A stretch of 64,000 bases of DNA from Amycolatopsis lurida (lineage in GTDB: Bacteria; Actinomycetota; Actinomycetes; Mycobacteriales; Pseudonocardiaceae): assembly GCF_900105055.1 (NCBI RefSeq), contig NZ_FNTA01000004.1, forward strand, positions 4,371,501-4,435,500, given 5' to 3'. Below the pieces are notes generated by a model. The model worked only from the letters and a program-made list of their open reading frames with translations. It was not told the DNA's origin and did not search any database. This document shows, one piece after another, positions 42,247-51,205 of the stretch (its first letter is position 1; every line of letters begins with the position of its first letter). A program made the translations under genes and the position numbers.

Positions 42247-43191
42247 CTATGCCCGGAGCAGGGCGTCGCCAAGTTCGGTGCGCAGGTAGCGCACTTCGCG
42301 GCCTCGGCGCCGCGTGTCGAGCAGGCCCGCCGCGCGCATCGCGGTCAGATGCTGCGAGACCGTCGGCGCGGAGAAGCCCAGCCTGCGCGCCAGTTCGGTC
42401 GTGCTCGCGGGTTCGTTGAGCGTCGTGAGCAGCGCGGCCTTCGTTCTGCCGAGTACTCCCGCGAGCGCATCGGGCGGACGTTCGGGATCCGACCAGAGTT
42501 CGGCCACCCCGCGAGCCGGGTACAGCAGCGAAGGCTGCCACGGCTCCATCGCGATCACCCCGACCGAAGGCCACGCGAAGACGCCGGGGATCAGCAGCAA
42601 TCCGCGTCGGTCGAGGTGGACGCGGCCGCGTTCCTTCATTTCGATCACCAGGACGTCGCCGACGAGCCGAACGCGCGGGTGGATGTCTTCGAGCACCAGC
42701 GCGATCCCGCCGGCGGCGAGGCGTCGTGAGCGTTCCTCGATGTCGGCGACGAGGAAGCGGCGCATCCGGGGCCAATGCGGTTCGACCAGTTCGGTCCAGG
42801 CGATCTCCATCTGGCTCGCCAGCAGATCCCTCGCCTCGGCGGGATCTTCCGGCAGTCCGCTCAGGTCGGCGTCTACTTTGGACAGTTCATGCGCGACCTG
42901 CTCCGGTGCCGTACGGCGGATTTCGGCGAGCTGGGCCGACGCGGTGGTCTCCGGGCCGCTCGGCGGCGGGCTGAGGAAATCGGTGATGTAGTGCCGCGCG
43001 CTCATCACCTTCGCGAAGCCGTCGATGGGCAGGTCCGGCAGCTGCGCGGCGGCCTCGCGCAGCCACGGCAGATGGCTCGGATGCCCGCGCCGTCCGAGCA
43101 GCGTCTGCATCGCTCCCATGGTCTCGTCGAGCGGGGAGATGCCGAAGCGGACACGGTTGGCGCTCTCGGCGGTCAACACCAGCTCGATCAT
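42247..43191 (-). CDS. ArsR-type transcriptional regulator with long N-terminal domain (DUF5937-like)
   Basis: 314 residues. Residues 1-180 are an actinobacterial effector-like domain (MIELVLTAESANRVRFGISP ... LPWLREAAAQLPDLPIDG). The winged helix is at the C-terminus (ELARRLGFSAPTVSQHLTAM then a GREVRYLRT wing), the reverse of standard ArsR order. It probably represses the divergent MFS gene and itself: a palindrome lies three bases from its ATG. There is no room for a ribosome site if transcription begins at the palindrome, so the transcript may be leaderless. Confidence 0.85.
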   Translation of the reverse strand: MIELVLTAESANRVRFGISPLDETMGAMQTLLGRRGHPSHLPWLREAAAQLPDLPIDGFAKVMSARHYITDFLSPPPSGPETTASAQLAEIRRTAPEQVAHELSKVDADLSGLPEDPAEARDLLASQMEIAWTELVEPHWPRMRRFLVADIEERSRRLAAGGIALVLEDIHPRVRLVGDVLVIEMKERGRVHLDRRGLLLIPGVFAWPSVGVIAMEPWQPSLLYPARGVAELWSDPERPPDALAGVLGRTKAALLTTLNEPASTTELARRLGFSAPTVSQHLTAMRAAGLLDTRRRGREVRYLRTELGDALLRA

Positions 43192-43193
43192 CG

Positions 43194-43213
43194 GATTAGG
43201 TTATGTCCTAATC
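43194..43213. promoter_or_regulatory. Candidate ArsR operator between regulator and MFS gene
   Basis: GATTAGG / CCTAATC, seven-base perfect arms around TTATGT, in AT-rich sequence two bases upstream of the regulator ATG and 40 bases before the MFS ATG. The position fits autorepression and repression of the MFS gene by the adjoining ArsR-type protein. Confidence 0.6.
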
Positions 43214-43252
43214 AATGGTCGGCACCAGACCAGGTTCGGCAGGGTTCGTGAC

Positions 43253-44395
43253 ATGACGTTGCTGCGGAATTCCGGGTATTGGCGCTGGTCGGCGGGGGTG
43301 CAGCTGAACCGGCTGCCCGGCATGATGGCGCCGCTGGCCTTCACCGTGCTGACGACCGCGACGACCGGCTCGTATCGGCTCGGCGGGATCATGATGGCCG
43401 TTTTCGTCGCCGCCGAGATGGTCGGCGCCGTGCCGACGGGACGGCTGCTCGACCGTGTCGGCCCCGCGCGCGGTCTCGTCGTGCTGCTTCCGCTGGTCGC
43501 CGCGGGACTGTTCCTGCTGGCCGCGGTCGCTTCCGCGGGGGCCCCGGACTGGGTGCTGCTCGCGCTGGCGATCCCGCCGGGGCTGGTCGCGGGCGGGTTG
43601 AACGGCGGTTTCCGGACGCTGCTCGCCGCGACGGTGACCGAGGACGAACTGCCGAGGGCCGTGTCGGTGGACGCGATGATCCTGGAGGGCGTCATCGTCG
43701 GTGGACCGCTGCTGGTGGCGCTCCTGGCGACGTCCGGTCCGGTCGTCCCGATCCTCGCGATGGCCGTCGTCGCCCTGCTCGCGGCCCTGCTCGTGCCGCG
43801 GCGCGCCGTCACCCAGAGTCCACAAAGGACGGCCGAGCGCCAGTCGATCCCGGTCGCCGCGTGTGTGCCCTGGCTGGCGGGGTTGTTCACCGTCGGGCTC
43901 CTGTTGTCGACCATCGAGGTCGGGCTGCTGCCGCTGGTCCTGCGCCTCGGCGCGCCCGAATCGGCGACGGCCATCGTCATCGTGGTGCTGTGCGGCGCCA
44001 GCATCGCCGGGAGCGCGCTCTACGCGGCGCGGGGGAAGGCCGGTGATCCGCGGCTGTTCCTCGCCGGTTTCGTGCTCGGCGGGATCGTGGTTTCGGCGGG
44101 CTTCGGCTGGGCCGGGCTGCTCGGCGGGGTCGCGCTGATCGGGCTCTGCACCGGCCCGCTGATGGCCGTCTCGTCGGTCAACCTGCAGAAGCTGCTGCCG
44201 GAACGCCGCCGGTCGGAGGGGTTCTCGCTGGCCTTCACCGTGCAGGCGTCGGGCTTCGGGCTGGGTTCGCTGGCGATCGGGGTGCTGCCGGTCTGGCTGG
44301 CCCCGCTTCTCGGTGTCCTTGCGGCGCTCGTCTCCTGTGCGATGCTGGTGGCACGCCCCAGGCGAGCTATTGGCACGCCGTCAGTAACGTCGTAG
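43253..44395 (+). CDS. MFS transporter (drug-efflux-like)
   Basis: 380 residues from ATG 43253 (MTLLRNSGYWRWSAGVQLNR), about eleven to twelve hydrophobic segments. TGRLLDRVGPARGLVVL is the loop 2-3 MFS motif. The opening resembles MFS proteins regulated by DUF5937/ArsR repressors in Streptomyces and Amycolatopsis; substrate unknown, efflux is the usual role. Divergent from its probable repressor. Confidence 0.87.
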   Translation: MTLLRNSGYWRWSAGVQLNRLPGMMAPLAFTVLTTATTGSYRLGGIMMAVFVAAEMVGAVPTGRLLDRVGPARGLVVLLPLVAAGLFLLAAVASAGAPDWVLLALAIPPGLVAGGLNGGFRTLLAATVTEDELPRAVSVDAMILEGVIVGGPLLVALLATSGPVVPILAMAVVALLAALLVPRRAVTQSPQRTAERQSIPVAACVPWLAGLFTVGLLLSTIEVGLLPLVLRLGAPESATAIVIVVLCGASIAGSALYAARGKAGDPRLFLAGFVLGGIVVSAGFGWAGLLGGVALIGLCTGPLMAVSSVNLQKLLPERRRSEGFSLAFTVQASGFGLGSLAIGVLPVWLAPLLGVLAALVSCAMLVARPRRAIGTPSVTS

Positions 44396-44428
44396 CCTGG
44401 GCTTTGAGCCGAGACACGGGAGAAGTCG

Positions 44429-45931
44429 ATGACCGCAGTCCAGCCGAAGCCGACCGCGCACAGCGTGGGGGAGACCTTCGATTCCCTCAGCCCGGCGACC
44501 GACGAGGTCGTCGGCACCTACCCGGTGCACACCGCCGACGACGTCCGCGCCGCCATCGCCCGCGCGAAGGACGCCGCCGAATGGTGGGCCGGGCTCGGCT
44601 ACGACGGCCGCGCCGAACGCCTGCGCCGCTGGAAGGGCGTCATCACCCGCAGGCTGCCGCAGCTGTGCCAGGTCGTGCGCGACGAGACCGGGAAGCCGAT
44701 CGCCGACGCGCAGCTGGAGAGCGTCCTCGCCATCGAGCACATCGCGTGGGCGGGCAAGCACGCGCGCAAGATCCTCGGCAAGCAGCGCCGCGCGGCCGGG
44801 CTGATGATGTCGAACCAGGCGGCGACGGTCGAGTACCAGCCGCTCGGCGTCGTGGGCGTGATCGGCCCGTGGAACTACCCCGTCTTCACGCCGCTCGGCT
44901 CCATCGCGTACGCCCTCGCCGCCGGCAACACCGTCGTCTTCAAGCCGAGCGAGTACACGCCCGGCGTCGGGAAATGGCTGGTCGACGCCTTCACCGAGGT
45001 CGTCCCGGAGTGGCCGGTGCTTCAGCTGATCACCGGCTTCGGCGAGACCGGCGCTTCGCTCGTCACGGGAGGCGTCGACAAGATCGCCTTCACCGGTTCG
45101 ACCGGCACGGGCAAGAAGATCATGGCCGCGGCCGCCGAGACGCTGACCCCGGTCATCATCGAGGCCGGCGGCAAGGACGCCGTCCTGGTCGACGCGGACG
45201 CCGACCTCGAAGCCGCCGCCGACGCGACCGTCTGGGGCGCGTTCTCCAACTCGGGCCAGACCTGCATCGGCGTCGAGCGCGTGTACGTCCACGAGCGTGT
45301 GCATGACGAGTTCGTCGCGAAGGTCGTCGAGAAGTCGAAAGACGTGCGGGCCGGCTCGGACGCGGCCGCGCAATACGGCCCGGTGACGATGCCTTCGCAG
45401 CTCGCGGTGATCAAGCGCCACATCGCGGACGCCATCGAACGCGGCGGGAAGGCGCTGGTCGGCGGCGTCGACGCGGTCGGAGACCGCTACGTTCAGCCGA
45501 CGGTGCTCGTCGACGTGCCCGAGGACTCCGTGGCGGTCCAGGAGGAGACGTTCGGCCCCACCGTCACCATCGCCAAGGTCCGCGACATGGACGAGGCCGT
45601 CGCGAAGGCCAACGACACGAAGTACGGCCTCGGTTCGACGGTGTTCTCGAAGTCGCGCGGCCTTGAACTGGCCGGCCGTCTGCGCACCGGCATGACGTCG
45701 ATCAACGCGCCGCTTTCCTTCGCCGGTATCGCTTCGCTGCCCTTCGGCGGCGTCGGCGACTCGGGCTTCGGTCGCATCCACGGACCGGAAGGCCTGCGCG
45801 AGTTCGCCCGCCCGAAGGCCGTCGCGCGGCAGCGTTTCACCGCGCCGATCGTGCTGACCTCGTTCTCGCGCAAGGAAAAGACGGACGCTCTGGTCGCGAA
45901 GCTGATCACGGTGCTGCACGGAAAGCGCTGA
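44429..45931 (+). CDS. Aldehyde dehydrogenase (NAD(P)+)
   Basis: 500 residues. Catalytic Cys279 in SNSGQTCIGVERVY, general base Glu245 in IIEAGGKDAV, the cofactor loop FTGSTGTGKKIM and oxyanion Asn in IGPWNYPVF are all present. It oxidises an aldehyde to the acid. GGGAG precedes the ATG. The last 20 residues are unusually basic and lie beyond the normal end (RFTAPIVLTSFSRKEKTDAL). It converges with a GMC oxidoreductase across a palindrome; alcohol-to-acid cooperation is possible but speculative. Confidence 0.95.
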   Translation: MTAVQPKPTAHSVGETFDSLSPATDEVVGTYPVHTADDVRAAIARAKDAAEWWAGLGYDGRAERLRRWKGVITRRLPQLCQVVRDETGKPIADAQLESVLAIEHIAWAGKHARKILGKQRRAAGLMMSNQAATVEYQPLGVVGVIGPWNYPVFTPLGSIAYALAAGNTVVFKPSEYTPGVGKWLVDAFTEVVPEWPVLQLITGFGETGASLVTGGVDKIAFTGSTGTGKKIMAAAAETLTPVIIEAGGKDAVLVDADADLEAAADATVWGAFSNSGQTCIGVERVYVHERVHDEFVAKVVEKSKDVRAGSDAAAQYGPVTMPSQLAVIKRHIADAIERGGKALVGGVDAVGDRYVQPTVLVDVPEDSVAVQEETFGPTVTIAKVRDMDEAVAKANDTKYGLGSTVFSKSRGLELAGRLRTGMTSINAPLSFAGIASLPFGGVGDSGFGRIHGPEGLREFARPKAVARQRFTAPIVLTSFSRKEKTDALVAKLITVLHGKR

Positions 45932-45980
45932 GCTGAGGGACGCTTTCCCCGCATGAGATGCGGGGAAAGCGTCCTTCAGC
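45932..45980. terminator. Bidirectional hairpin between aldehyde dehydrogenase and GMC genes
   Basis: Twenty-three-base arms with a GAG loop and a single mismatch (a G-U pair in one strand's RNA). It starts at the stop of the aldehyde dehydrogenase gene and reaches into the last codons of the GMC gene. Probable shared terminator for the convergent genes. Confidence 0.7.
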
Positions 45981-47559
45981 CTCGGCCCCGGATGAGGTCC
46001 GCGGCCTTCTCCGCCACCATGATCGTCGGCGCGTTCGTGTTCCCGCGCGGCACCACGGGCATCACCGACGCGTCGACCACGCGCAACCCGTCCACTCCAC
46101 GCACCTTCAGCGACGGGTCCACGACGGCGTTCTCGCCCGTCCCCATCGAGCAGGTCCCGACCGGGTGGTACAGCGTCTGCGTCTTCTCGCGCACGTAGTC
46201 GGCCAGTTCGCCGTCGGTCAGGTCGTGGCGCTCCGGCAGGAACGGCTTGTCCAGATACCGCGCCAGCGGACCGGACTTCCCGATCTCCACCAGGGCGCGC
46301 ATCCCGGCGAGCATCTTCTCCATGTCCACGGACTCGGCGTAGTAGGCGGGGTCGATTTCCGGCTTCCACAACGGATTCGACGACTTCAACCGCAGACGGC
46401 CCCGGCTCGCGACGTCCACCAGGGTCGCCGCCGAAGTGAAGCCGGGCACTGTCGGTTCCCGCATTCCGTTGTCGTAGAACAACGTCGGCGCGACGTGGAT
46501 CTGCATATCCGGCGGCGAGACACCGTCCGCGGCGGGGAAGAACGCGCCCGCCTCGCCGATGTTCGAGGCCAGCGGGCCGCGTTTGGTGAGCTGGTAACGC
46601 ACCAGACCGCCCGGCGTCGCCGCGTCCACGAGGTCGGTGGTGCCGCGGGTCGACCAGATGATCCCGCAGGCGGGGTGGTCGTGCAGGTTGTCGCCGACAC
46701 CGGGAAGCGCGGCCACGACGTCGATCCCGTGCTCCCGCAGGTGCTCCGCCGGGCCGATGCCGGAAAGCATCAGCAGTTGCGGCGAGTTCACCGCACCACC
46801 GCTCAGCAGGACCTCCGTCGACGCGCGCACCGTCGTCTCGGCACCCTTGTCCAAATAGGACACACCGACGGCGCGCGTGCCTTCGAAGACGACGCGGGTG
46901 GCTTGCGCGTTGGTCCGCACGGTGAGGTTCGGGCGCGCCAACGCGGGCCGCAGGTACGCGTCGGCCGTCGACCAGCGGCGGCCCTTTTTGCACGTCACCT
47001 GGTAGACACCGGCGCCTTCCTGCGACTCGCCGTTGAAGTCGTCTGTGCGCTTGAGGCCCCAGGCGACGGCGGAATCCACCCAGGCGAGGGAAAGCTCGTG
47101 CGTGAAACGCCGGTCCTCGACGTTCAGCGGACCGTCGGTGCCGTGCAGCGGCCCGCCGAGCCGCTGGTTCCCCTCCGCCCGTTTGAAGTACGGCAGGACG
47201 TCGTCGAAACCCCAGCCCTCGGCGCCGTGCCCGTCGCGCCAGCCGTCGTAGTCGGCGCGGTTGCCGCGGATGTAGATCATCGCGTTGATCGACGAACAGC
47301 CGCCGAGTGTCTTCCCACGCGGCCAGTACAGCGTCTTGCCGGTGTGCTTCTGCTCGACCGTCTCGTAGTTCCAGTCCCATTTGGTCTTGAACAGGCCGGG
47401 GAAGGCGGCGGGGATGTGGATCTCGTCGGCGTCGTCCTCGCCGCCCGCCTCGAGCAGGAGCACCCGCGCCGACGGATCCTCGCTCAGCCGATTCGCCAGT
47501 ACGCATCCCGCGCTGCCCGCGCCGACGATCACGTAGTCGAAGGAGTCCTGATCGGCCAC
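45976..47559 (-). CDS. GMC family FAD-dependent oxidoreductase (choline dehydrogenase-like)
   Basis: 527 residues. FAD-binding YVIVGAGSAGCVLANRLSED near residue 9; GMC signatures PRGKTLGGCSSINAMIYIRG and LLSGGAVNSPQLLMLSGIGP; active-site His in LYHPVGTCSMG and Asn in RGNTNAPTIMVAEKAADL. It oxidises an alcohol, with BetA-like choline dehydrogenase as the nearest model; the true substrate is not certain. Convergent with an aldehyde dehydrogenase, the functional partner of BetA in betaine synthesis, though the genes are not co-transcribed. Confidence 0.9.
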   Translation of the reverse strand: MADQDSFDYVIVGAGSAGCVLANRLSEDPSARVLLLEAGGEDDADEIHIPAAFPGLFKTKWDWNYETVEQKHTGKTLYWPRGKTLGGCSSINAMIYIRGNRADYDGWRDGHGAEGWGFDDVLPYFKRAEGNQRLGGPLHGTDGPLNVEDRRFTHELSLAWVDSAVAWGLKRTDDFNGESQEGAGVYQVTCKKGRRWSTADAYLRPALARPNLTVRTNAQATRVVFEGTRAVGVSYLDKGAETTVRASTEVLLSGGAVNSPQLLMLSGIGPAEHLREHGIDVVAALPGVGDNLHDHPACGIIWSTRGTTDLVDAATPGGLVRYQLTKRGPLASNIGEAGAFFPAADGVSPPDMQIHVAPTLFYDNGMREPTVPGFTSAATLVDVASRGRLRLKSSNPLWKPEIDPAYYAESVDMEKMLAGMRALVEIGKSGPLARYLDKPFLPERHDLTDGELADYVREKTQTLYHPVGTCSMGTGENAVVDPSLKVRGVDGLRVVDASVMPVVPRGNTNAPTIMVAEKAADLIRGRG

Positions 47560-47661
47560 GGTGCCTCCTGCTGCTCGCCCGGTGTTGACGCCCCGCCAAT
47601 GGGCTCATCTTGGCCCAGCGCCGCGCTCCGAGCATCCCCCAGACGAAGGATCGGTGCGAGC

Positions 47662-48435
47662 TCAGTCGGAGTCGGGTGAAAAAGAGGCCACGCAGGGGCC
47701 GCCCTCGGCGTCGTCCTCGGTCTCGATCCGGCCGGGGTTCCGGACGCCGTCGACGTCGCCGGTGAGGTGCAGGATCGTCTGCTTCGCGGTGGTCAGCACG
47801 TCGGCGGTGTCGACGGTGTACCTGCCCTCGCCGTGGATGATCTGCTGCACGCCGTCGCGCGTCGTGTCCGGCACCTTCTCGCACAGCACGGACAGCGCCG
47901 CCGGGATGTCGCGCGCGTTGATCGCGTCGACGAACTTGTTCCCCGCCTCTTCCCCCGTCTTGACGCCGGACCGCGGCGACGGCTTCGTCTCGATGCCCGG
48001 CAGCGGCTCGGGCTCGCCGCCGATCTTGGCGTCGCGGACGCACCAGCCGCCCTCGCCGGGGATCATCGCGATCCCGACGGTCTGACCGCCGGTGGTGAGC
48101 GCGGCCGAATACTCCTGCGGCGCACGCTGATACGCGGGTGTGCTGAGTTGTGCGCCGTCGGAGACGGCCATGACCTGCTCGGAGGTGTAGGACCGCTTCG
48201 AGCGGATCGGGCACCAGAGCGAGCTGAGGCGGCCTTCGCCGACGCCGTTCACGAAAGACTGGCTCAGCTGCTCCGGCGTCGCGCGCGAGGTGGTGTCGGC
48301 CTTGGCCTTGAAGAACCCCGGCGTCACGAAACCGGTGAACGCGACACCGCCCGCGATCAGGACGAAGACCAGCGTCAGCGTGATCCAGAGCCAGGCCTTC
48401 GACTTCTTCGGCGGTGTGTACTGCCCGTAGGTCAT
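47662..48435 (-). CDS. Single-span membrane protein with extracellular domain, paralog A
   Basis: 257 residues. A short cytosolic part (MTYGQYTPPKKSKAW), one helix (about 15-38), then GFVTPGFF and an extracellular region. The last ~95 residues (NKFVDAINARDIPAALSVLC to GGPCVASFSPDSD) share spacing and two cysteines with the C-terminal domain of the protein at 57231-58040, including the GFVxPGF motif after the helix. No recognised function. ATG 48435 chosen; the longer frame overlaps the promoter of purS. Confidence 0.7.
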   Translation of the reverse strand: MTYGQYTPPKKSKAWLWITLTLVFVLIAGGVAFTGFVTPGFFKAKADTTSRATPEQLSQSFVNGVGEGRLSSLWCPIRSKRSYTSEQVMAVSDGAQLSTPAYQRAPQEYSAALTTGGQTVGIAMIPGEGGWCVRDAKIGGEPEPLPGIETKPSPRSGVKTGEEAGNKFVDAINARDIPAALSVLCEKVPDTTRDGVQQIIHGEGRYTVDTADVLTTAKQTILHLTGDVDGVRNPGRIETEDDAEGGPCVASFSPDSD

Positions 48436-48501
48436 GCGGCAACCGTAGTGAAGTAGGCTCTGGCGGTACCCACGACCTGCGTGAATAAGGAGCAGCCTGC
48501 C

Positions 48502-48741
48502 GTGGCCCGAGTCGTCGTCGACGTCATGCCCAAGCCCGAAATCCTCGACCCGCAGGGCCAAGCCGCGCTCGGCGCGGCCGGTCGTCTCGGCTTCACCGGG
48601 ATCACCGGGATCCGTCAGGGCAAGCACTTCGAGATCGAGGTCGACGACTCCGTCGACGACGCGACGCTCGAAAAGATCGCGGAGGGTTTCCTCGCGAACC
48701 CCGTGATCGAGCAGTGGACCATCAAGCGGGTTGACGCGTGA
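48502..48741 (+). CDS. purS: Phosphoribosylformylglycinamidine synthase subunit PurS
   Basis: 79 residues from GTG 48502, AAGGAG nine bases upstream; an in-frame GTG at 48481 precedes that site and is not used. VARVVVDVMPKPEILDPQGQ, GRLGFTGITGIRQGKHFEIE and FLANPVIEQW are PurS hallmarks. It bridges PurQ and PurL in FGAM synthase. Its stop overlaps the purQ start at GTGA. Confidence 0.97.
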   Translation: MARVVVDVMPKPEILDPQGQAALGAAGRLGFTGITGIRQGKHFEIEVDDSVDDATLEKIAEGFLANPVIEQWTIKRVDA

Positions 48742-49415
48742 GCGCCCGCATCGGGGTCATCACCTTCCCCGGCACGCTCGACGACGGTGACGCGGCCCGC
48801 GCGGTCCGCTACGCCGACGCCGAGGCCGTGCCGCTGTGGCACGCGGACGAGGACCTGAAGGGTGTCGACGCCGTCGTCGTCCCCGGTGGCTTCTCGTACG
48901 GCGACTACCTGCGCGCCGGCGTCATCGCCCGGTTCGCGCCGGTGATGTCGTCGGTGATCGAGGCCGCCCACAAGGGCATGCCGGTGCTGGGCATCTGCAA
49001 CGGCTTCCAGATCCTGTGCGAGGCCGGGCTGCTGCCGGGCGCGATGATCCGCAACGCGGGCCTGCACTTCATCTGCCGTGACCAGTGGCTGCGCGTCGAG
49101 AACAACGACACCGCGTGGACCACCCGGTACGACAAGGACGCCGAGATCCTCATCCCGATGAAGAACATCGACGGCTGCTTCGTCGCCGAGCAGGCCACCC
49201 TCGACGAACTCGAGGGTGAGGGCCGCGTGGTGTTCCGCTACGTCGGCGGCAACCCGAACGGCTCGCGCAACGACATCGCCGGGATCCGCAGCGAGAACGG
49301 CCGCGTCGTCGGCCTCATGCCGCACCCGGAGCACGCCATCGACGCCCTCACCGGGCCTTCCGACGACGGGCTCGGCATGTTCTACAGCGCCGTGGACGCC
49401 CTCGTCTCCGCCTGA
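48738..49415 (+). CDS. purQ: Phosphoribosylformylglycinamidine synthase subunit PurQ (glutaminase)
   Basis: 225 residues. Class I glutamine amidotransferase: nucleophile Cys87 in VLGICNGFQIL, and His/Glu in MPHPEHAID. VPGGFSYGDYLRAGVIA forms the oxyanion region. It releases ammonia from glutamine for PurL. Four-base overlap with purS; a long palindrome follows. purL is the next plus-strand gene but is separated by a divergent-oriented ABC pair. Confidence 0.98.
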   Translation: MSARIGVITFPGTLDDGDAARAVRYADAEAVPLWHADEDLKGVDAVVVPGGFSYGDYLRAGVIARFAPVMSSVIEAAHKGMPVLGICNGFQILCEAGLLPGAMIRNAGLHFICRDQWLRVENNDTAWTTRYDKDAEILIPMKNIDGCFVAEQATLDELEGEGRVVFRYVGGNPNGSRNDIAGIRSENGRVVGLMPHPEHAIDALTGPSDDGLGMFYSAVDALVSA

Positions 49416-49424
49416 CCGCGTGAC

Positions 49425-49471
49425 ATGAAAGGCCCCTTCCTGGCAAATTTTGCCAGGAAGGGGCCTTTCAT
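49425..49471. terminator. Long perfect palindrome, GAAAGGCCCCTTCC family (behind purQ)
   Basis: Two 23-base arms around a single T, between the convergent ends of purQ (49415) and the ABC gene (49478). It resembles the copies at 6638, 14252 and 32162, with AAAGGCCCC instead of AAGGCCCCC. Shared terminator candidate. Confidence 0.72.
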
Positions 49472-49477
49472 AGCGTC

Positions 49478-51205
49478 TCAGGAGGCAGCGGCCACTAGCG
49501 CCGCGTAGGGCCCACCAGCCGCCAGCAGCTCCGCGTGCGAGCCCAGCTCGGTCACCCGGCCGCCCTCGATGACGGCGACCCGGTCCGCCGCGGCCGCGGT
49601 GTGCAGCCGGTGCGCGATCGCGATCACCGTGCGCCCTTCGAGCACCGCGCTCAGCGACCGCTCCAACTCCCGCGCCGAACCCGTGTCCAGCAGCGACGTC
49701 GCCTCGTCCAGCACCAGCGTGTGCGGGTCGGCCAGCACCACCCGCGCCAGCGCCAGCTGCTGCGCCATCGCCGCCGGGACGGCGACCGCCCCGGCCCCGA
49801 CCTTCGTGTCCAGCCCGTCCGGCAGGCTCGCCACCCACTCCGCGGCACCGACCGAGGCCAGCGCGGCCAGCAGCCGGTCGTCGGTCCAGTCCCCGGCGGG
49901 CAGCGTGAGGTTGTCCCGCAGCGTTCCCGCGAAGACGTGCTGCTCCTGCGTCAGCAGCAGGACCTCGCCGCGCAGGACATCGTCCGGCAGCGTCGACACC
50001 TCGGCGCCACCGATCCGCACGGAACCCGACGTCGGCGCCGACATCCCGGCCAGCAGCCGTCCCAGGGTCGACTTGCCGGCACCGGACGGGCCGACGATCG
50101 CCAGCCGTTCACCGGCGGGCACCCGCAGGTCGATCCCGTGCAGCACTTCGCGGTCCGCGTTGTAGCCGAAGCGCACGTCGCGGACCTCGATGTCCTGACC
50201 GCGCGGAGTCTCCGACGCCGCCTCAGAAGACGGAGCGGGCCGCACGCCCAGCAGCCGCCGCAGCGAGGCCCCGGCGACCTGGATGTCCGCGAGCCAGAAC
50301 AGCGCCTCGTTCAGAGGGCCGGTCATGACCTGCGAGTACAGGAGCATCGCGGTGATCGTGCCGAGCCCTTCCCAGCCGTTCGAGTAGGCGAGCAGGCCCA
50401 GCCCGAGCATCACCGGCACCGGCAGCACGTAACTGATCTCCAGCGACGGGATCCACCGCATCTGCAGCGCCCGGATCTTGCGCTCGCCCAGCATCGACGC
50501 GTCGAGGCCGTCGTGCCCGGTCCTGATCCGGCGGCCGGTCAGGCTCAGCGCCTCCGCCGTCCGCGCGCCCTCCGCGGTCTCGTGCGTGGTGGACTGCAAC
50601 TCGGACCACTTGTCGAGCATGCGCCGCATCACGTCGGGGATCCGCCGCTGGTACCAGATGTTCACCGGTACCAGCAGCGGCAGCGCGACCAGCAGGCCCA
50701 GCGCCAGGAACGGCGACGTGATCACCATCGCCACCACCGTGAACACCACCGTGACGGCGGCGATCAGGATCTCCGGCGCGCCGAAGCGCACCGCGTGGTC
50801 GATCCGGCTGACGTCGGTGGTAGCCCGGCTGAGCAGGTCGCCGGTGCCCGCGGCCTCGACCGTCCCGAGCGGCAGGTTCAGCGCGTTCCCGACGAACTCC
50901 TCGCGGTTGCGCGCCAGGATCCGCTCACCGAACACCCGCGCGCGAAGCCGGGCCAGACCTTTGAACCAGGCCTGCGCGCCCAGCACGACCACGAACGCGA
51001 CCGCGAGCCAGGTGATCGTGGTGACCGTCGTGCCGTCGACGACCTCGTCCACCAGCGCGCCCAGCAGCCTCGGCCCGGCCAGCCCGATCGCGGTCGCGAC
51101 ACAGAACAGGCCGAGCATCACGGAGAACTCGCGTTTGTTGGCCCGCGCGGTCTCCTTGATCCACCGTCTTACGTCCTTCTTGTCTGCCAGCGGCAGCTTC
51201 TTCAT
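49478..51205 (-). CDS. ABC exporter half-transporter, signature-motif-degenerate subunit
   Basis: 575 residues: a six-helix exporter domain (to about 315) and an ATPase domain. Walker A GPSGAGKST (372-380), Walker B TLVLDE (Glu501) and switch His532 (IAIAHRL) are intact, but where LSGGQ is expected (about 474-481) the chain reads AVPAAMAQ. With the neighbour encoded at 51202-52827 it should form a heterodimer in which this subunit binds ATP at one site using the partner's signature. ATG 51205 overlaps the partner's stop; the longer frame to 51250 is inside the partner gene. Confidence 0.9.
   Translation of the reverse strand: MKKLPLADKKDVRRWIKETARANKREFSVMLGLFCVATAIGLAGPRLLGALVDEVVDGTTVTTITWLAVAFVVVLGAQAWFKGLARLRARVFGERILARNREEFVGNALNLPLGTVEAAGTGDLLSRATTDVSRIDHAVRFGAPEILIAAVTVVFTVVAMVITSPFLALGLLVALPLLVPVNIWYQRRIPDVMRRMLDKWSELQSTTHETAEGARTAEALSLTGRRIRTGHDGLDASMLGERKIRALQMRWIPSLEISYVLPVPVMLGLGLLAYSNGWEGLGTITAMLLYSQVMTGPLNEALFWLADIQVAGASLRRLLGVRPAPSSEAASETPRGQDIEVRDVRFGYNADREVLHGIDLRVPAGERLAIVGPSGAGKSTLGRLLAGMSAPTSGSVRIGGAEVSTLPDDVLRGEVLLLTQEQHVFAGTLRDNLTLPAGDWTDDRLLAALASVGAAEWVASLPDGLDTKVGAGAVAVPAAMAQQLALARVVLADPHTLVLDEATSLLDTGSARELERSLSAVLEGRTVIAIAHRLHTAAAADRVAVIEGGRVTELGSHAELLAAGGPYAALVAAAS

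Noticed and set aside
45976..47559. betA-betB choline to betaine operon
   Set aside because: The GMC and aldehyde dehydrogenase genes converge rather than share an operon, and substrate specificity cannot be read.
44381..48442. Very long minus-strand open frame (1353 codons)
   Set aside because: It spans aldehyde dehydrogenase, GMC and other genes in other frames; long antisense frames are normal at this GC content and it has no domain-like sequence.
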